The notes under the pieces are model-generated. The model did no database searches. It worked only from the letters and a program-made list of their open reading frames with translations, and was not told where the DNA came from. Of a stretch of 64,000 bases of DNA, positions 61,141 to 64,000 are shown piece after piece (position 1 is the first letter of the stretch; each line of letters begins with the position of its first letter). The stretch is from Treponemataceae bacterium (GTDB taxonomy: Bacteria; Spirochaetota; Spirochaetia; Treponematales; Treponemataceae). The stretch lies in assembly GCA_024402435.1 (NCBI GenBank), contig JAKSTU010000004.1, forward strand, positions 1 to 64,000. The letters run 5' to 3'. The translations under genes and the position numbers were made by a program.

Positions 61141-62651
61141 TTTTCTCCTCCCGCAATGGTTTCCATGATCTTTTTCTGGTTAAGGTCTTCACCGTTCAGT
61201 TCGCCGACAACCTTAAGGTCGCGCAAAACAACCAGGCGGGAACATGTACGGAGCATTTCGTCAATTTCAGAAGAAATGAATGTAATGCTTTTTCCTTCTT
61301 TTGCCAGTTTGAGTACCAGTTCCTGAATCTCGATCTTTGTACCGATATCAATACCGCGAGTAGGCTCATCCAGAATAAGATACTGGGGATTTGAAAGGAG
61401 CCAGCGTCCCAGAATTACTTTCTGCTGGTTACCGCCGGAAAGTGATTTGATCGGTGTTTCACGTGATGCTGTCTTAACTTCAAGCAGCTTGATGTATTCG
61501 TCAGCAAAAGCTTCTGCCTGAGCACGGGAAATCGGTCTGAAGGCACCTCTGAGAACCTGCAGTGCAAGAATGATATTCTCACGTACGGAAAGATCACCGA
61601 TGATACCGTCACGCTTGCGGTCTTCAGCAAGATAGCTGATTCCGTTTTTCATTGCATCAATAGGCTTCTTGATGGAAACTTCTTTTCCGTTGATTTTGAC
61701 TTTTCCGCTCAGAACCCGGTCTGCACCATAAATCGTACGGACACATTCACTGCGTCCTGATCCCAGAAGTCCGGTAAATCCGTTGACTTCACCTTTATAA
61801 ATCTTGAAGTCAAAAGGACGGATTCCGCTTGTACTCTGAAGACCTTCACCTTCATAAACAGGAACTTCGTCTTCACTGTGTACGACTACTTCATGAGAAG
61901 CTTTCAGGCTGGCCATTTCGTCCAGGTCTTTTCCGAGCATTTTGGAAACAAGCTGAACGCGGGGCAGATCTTCAATAACATATTCGCCAACCAGTTTTCC
62001 GTCACGGAGAACAGTAATGCGGTCACAGACTTCATAAACCTGCTCAAGGAAGTGTGTTACGAAAATGATTCCTACACCTTTTTTCTTAAGGTCCAGCATC
62101 AGTTTGAACAGCTTCTGAACTTCCTGATCGTCCAAAGAAGATGTGGGCTCGTCAAGAATCAGAATCTTGCATTCCATGTCCACAGCGCGGGCAATGGCAA
62201 CCATCTGCTGAACAGCGATTGAACAGCTTGAAAGCTGCTGTGTAGGCTGTGCGGGAATTCCCAATGATTCAAGGATTTTTCCCGCCTTTTCGTTCATCTG
62301 CTTCCAATTTACTCCGGCACCCTTTGTGCGGCCGATATACATGTTTTCAGCAACAGTAAGGTTATGACAGAGTGTAATTTCCTGATACACAGTACTGATA
62401 CCGCTGTTCTGTGCATCCTGTGGTGATTTTATAAGTATGGGTTTGTCGCTTTCGCCGACATAAACCTCGCCTTCGTCTTTCTGATAAACGCCGGTCAGAA
62501 CTTTAATCAGCGTGGACTTGCCGGCACCGTTTTCTCCCATGAGAGCATGGATTTCGCCCTTGCGCAGAGTGAAATCAACGTCTTCCAACGCTTTTACGCC
62601 GGGGAAAAACTTGGATATGCCACGCATCTTCAAAACAATATCTTCTTGCAT
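61137..62651 (-). CDS. Sugar ABC transporter ATP-binding protein, YtfR/MglA-like
   Basis: A 504-residue fused double ATPase. Domain 1 has Walker A GENGAGKSTLIKVLTG, Walker B ILILDEPTSSLD and an altered signature LSSCSIAVQQMVAIARA. Domain 2 has a degenerate Walker A (GLLGSGRSECVRTIYG), signature LSGGNQQKVILGRWL and Walker B YLILDEPTRGID, the asymmetric pattern usual for MglA/RbsA proteins. It energises sugar uptake by the two permeases. Confidence 0.94.
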   Translation of the reverse strand: MQEDIVLKMRGISKFFPGVKALEDVDFTLRKGEIHALMGENGAGKSTLIKVLTGVYQKDEGEVYVGESDKPILIKSPQDAQNSGISTVYQEITLCHNLTVAENMYIGRTKGAGVNWKQMNEKAGKILESLGIPAQPTQQLSSCSIAVQQMVAIARAVDMECKILILDEPTSSLDDQEVQKLFKLMLDLKKKGVGIIFVTHFLEQVYEVCDRITVLRDGKLVGEYVIEDLPRVQLVSKMLGKDLDEMASLKASHEVVVHSEDEVPVYEGEGLQSTSGIRPFDFKIYKGEVNGFTGLLGSGRSECVRTIYGADRVLSGKVKINGKEVSIKKPIDAMKNGISYLAEDRKRDGIIGDLSVRENIILALQVLRGAFRPISRAQAEAFADEYIKLLEVKTASRETPIKSLSGGNQQKVILGRWLLSNPQYLILDEPTRGIDIGTKIEIQELVLKLAKEGKSITFISSEIDEMLRTCSRLVVLRDLKVVGELNGEDLNQKKIMETIAGGEK

Positions 62652-62681
62652 GGATTCGCCTCCGGTTTTTTATTTAGTTTG

Positions 62682-62719
62682 AAAAAAAAACGCGGGACCA
62701 GTTAGAATCGATCCCGCGT
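62682..62719 (-). terminator. Intercistronic attenuator between the binding protein and ATPase genes
   Basis: CGCGGGA (62691-62697) pairs with TCCCGCG (62712-62718), followed by a U-run on the minus strand. Its position lowers transcription of the membrane components relative to the abundant binding protein. Confidence 0.75.
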
Positions 62720-62744
62720 TTATCAGTTATCCAGGTATCAAACC

Positions 62745-63725
62745 TTAGATTCCGTATGTGTCAACATCAGCCTGTGTGATTTTTGCTGCGTCGAAACCTT
62801 TTTCATCCATGATGATTGTTTTCTGAGCAGGTGCTTTTCCGGATTCAAGTGTTTTGATTATGTCAACAATGTATGATGACTGGAAGGGGTTACACTGACC
62901 ATCGTAGTTCCAGTTACCTTTGAGCAGTTCTTCGAGAGCCCATTTGTTGCAGTCGAATCCCATTACGATAACGTCTTTTCCAACACCGTGAGAGATGTTT
63001 GCTTTGTCCAGAGCTGCTACAGCACCTTTAGCCATATCGTCGTTTTCAGCGTAGATTACGTTGAATTCTTTTCCTGAGTCGATAACAGCCTGTACAATCT
63101 GCTGTGCGTTTTCTGCGTTCCATGTAGCTGTCTGCTGTGTTACCATTGTCCAGTTAGCATTTTTAGCAACTTCAACATCGAGAGCAGCTGTGCGTCCGAT
63201 CTGAGCAGCTGTACCCATAGCACCCTGGATATGGATTACTTTGTATTCAGCAAGGTTCTGAGCTTTCAGCCAATCAACAGCTGTCTGGCCTTCTTTTGCC
63301 ATGTCAGAAACGACAGAAGCAGCATAGAGAGAAGGATCTGCATCGATTGTGCGGTCGAACAGGATTACCTGGATTCCGGCAGCTTTTGCATCTTTAAGAA
63401 CTGAGTCCCAACCTGTTGTAGCAGCAGCTGAAAGCAGCAGGTAGTCTACTTCGTCCTGAATCATTTTCTGTGCAGCAGCAATCTGCTCATCGTTAATCAA
63501 GCTGTATGCGAACTGTGGTTCATAACCGTTTTCTTTTGTGAATGTTTTCTTCAGGTCATCAACGTTTGCAGAGCGGTATCCTGATTCGTTGGGGTCGTTG
63601 TTGATGATACCAACTTTGATCAGGTCAGATTTTGCAGCAGCTGCAGGAGCAGCTTCCTTTTTTCCACCAGCGAATGCGCTGAATGCCAAGAGAGCAACCA
63701 AGAGTGTTGCCAAGATTTTTTTCAT
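62745..63725 (-). CDS. Sugar ABC transporter substrate-binding protein, YtfQ-like
   Basis: A 326-residue periplasmic binding protein. The signal peptide is MKKILATLLVALLAFSAFA, followed by GGKKE, the start seen in many spirochaete binding proteins; no lipobox Cys is present. The LacI/RbsB-type fold has VGIINNDPNESGYRSANVDD, ATTGWDSVLKDAKAAGIQVI, LFDRTIDADPSLY and YAENDDMAKGAVAALD. These features match YtfQ, a galactofuranose-binding protein, more than RbsB. The ligand is not certain. AAAGGAG lies about 8 nt upstream. It heads the four-gene operon. Confidence 0.9.
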   Translation of the reverse strand: MKKILATLLVALLAFSAFAGGKKEAAPAAAAKSDLIKVGIINNDPNESGYRSANVDDLKKTFTKENGYEPQFAYSLINDEQIAAAQKMIQDEVDYLLLSAAATTGWDSVLKDAKAAGIQVILFDRTIDADPSLYAASVVSDMAKEGQTAVDWLKAQNLAEYKVIHIQGAMGTAAQIGRTAALDVEVAKNANWTMVTQQTATWNAENAQQIVQAVIDSGKEFNVIYAENDDMAKGAVAALDKANISHGVGKDVIVMGFDCNKWALEELLKGNWNYDGQCNPFQSSYIVDIIKTLESGKAPAQKTIIMDEKGFDAAKITQADVDTYGI

Positions 63726-64000
63726 AATCTTTCTCCTTTAAGTAGTTGACGGATTCCCGTCTCAAAAATTAATTCTCCCTCTGTCGGAGGACATTGTCAG
63801 AATAGTATTGAAAAGTCCATAAGTACATGAGTTTTTTTATGAACTTTTGTTGAAGTTTTTTTGTCCGCTGATGTTCAGAAACCTGTCAGTCAAAGGGCTT
63901 TTTTTTGAAAGTTGATTTTTTTATGGGCAAAAAGTTGATTTTTTTCTTTGCCGGTAATTTTTTTTCAGATTCTTTTCCGGTTATTTTTGGAAGGCTTTGT
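63726..64000. other. Upstream region of the sugar transporter operon
   Basis: No gene is seen. A small hairpin, GACGG-ATTC-CCGTC (63748-63761), lies in the leader just upstream of the ribosome site and could be an operator or RNA element. The remainder is T-rich on the plus strand. No clear promoter can be chosen; a weak TACTAT lies near 63805 on the minus strand. Confidence 0.4.

Overview
The window looks like chromosomal DNA from a spirochaete, most likely a saccharolytic gut or rumen Treponema. I infer this from the protein families and their order, not from any database search. The clues are a tuf-rpsJ-headed ribosomal cluster, an XPB helicase next to a helicase-associated partner, an exported sugar-binding protein with a GGKKE start after its signal peptide, small outer-membrane barrels, a large chemoreceptor and plant-polysaccharide hydrolases. 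No rRNA, tRNA, CRISPR array, integrase or recognisable insertion sequence was seen.

Layout. (1) 1-1975, minus: an incomplete gene for a DnaK substrate-binding-like domain followed by hundreds of Asp-rich repeat residues. (2) 2.2-6.4 kb: a GH31 glycosidase, a cytoplasmic GH10 xylanase and a YugP-type membrane metallopeptidase. (3) 6.4-9.5 kb: a PQ-loop protein with an SGNH-like tail and a CitA/DcuS-like two-component pair. (4) 9.5-13.6 kb: a small MITE-like element, carB with a terminator in its leader, and GC-rich intergenic islands. (5) 13.6-30.1 kb, all minus: rpsL-rpsG, then a strong promoter and long leader, then tuf and the S10-spc-alpha clusters down to rplQ and a 57-residue zinc-ribbon protein. 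(6) 30.3-33.2 kb: a secreted multidomain GH10 xylanase. (7) 33.4-45.6 kb, all minus: a redox locus reading malate/lactate dehydrogenase, fumarase, HAD phosphatase, HdrB, HdrC, HdrA, MvhD, three Flx-like subunits, a fumarate-reductase-like Fe-S subunit and its flavoprotein. A divergent AraC regulator sits at its head. (8) 46.8-51.0 kb: chemoreceptor, small outer-membrane barrel, methyltransferase. (9) 51.0-58.8 kb: parA-parB, XPB helicase with partner, PrsW-like protease, rsmG, mntP. (10) 59.0-63.7 kb: a YtfQ-type sugar ABC transporter.

How it fits together. Xylan would be cut outside the cell by the secreted GH10 and oligomers finished inside by the cytoplasmic GH10 and GH31; the ABC transporter imports a sugar. 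The redox locus covers oxaloacetate to malate to fumarate to succinate. It joins a soluble thiol:fumarate-reductase-like pair to a complete Flx-Hdr module of the flavin-bifurcating type. The inference that NADH oxidation is coupled to fumarate reduction, perhaps with ferredoxin reduction, is the most interesting point in the window.

Regulation. Several genes (5718, 45847, 51054, 52856 and perhaps 51005) have a -10 box ending 7-8 nt before the start codon and no Shine-Dalgarno sequence, suggesting leaderless mRNAs. Leader terminators lie directly before carB and mntP.
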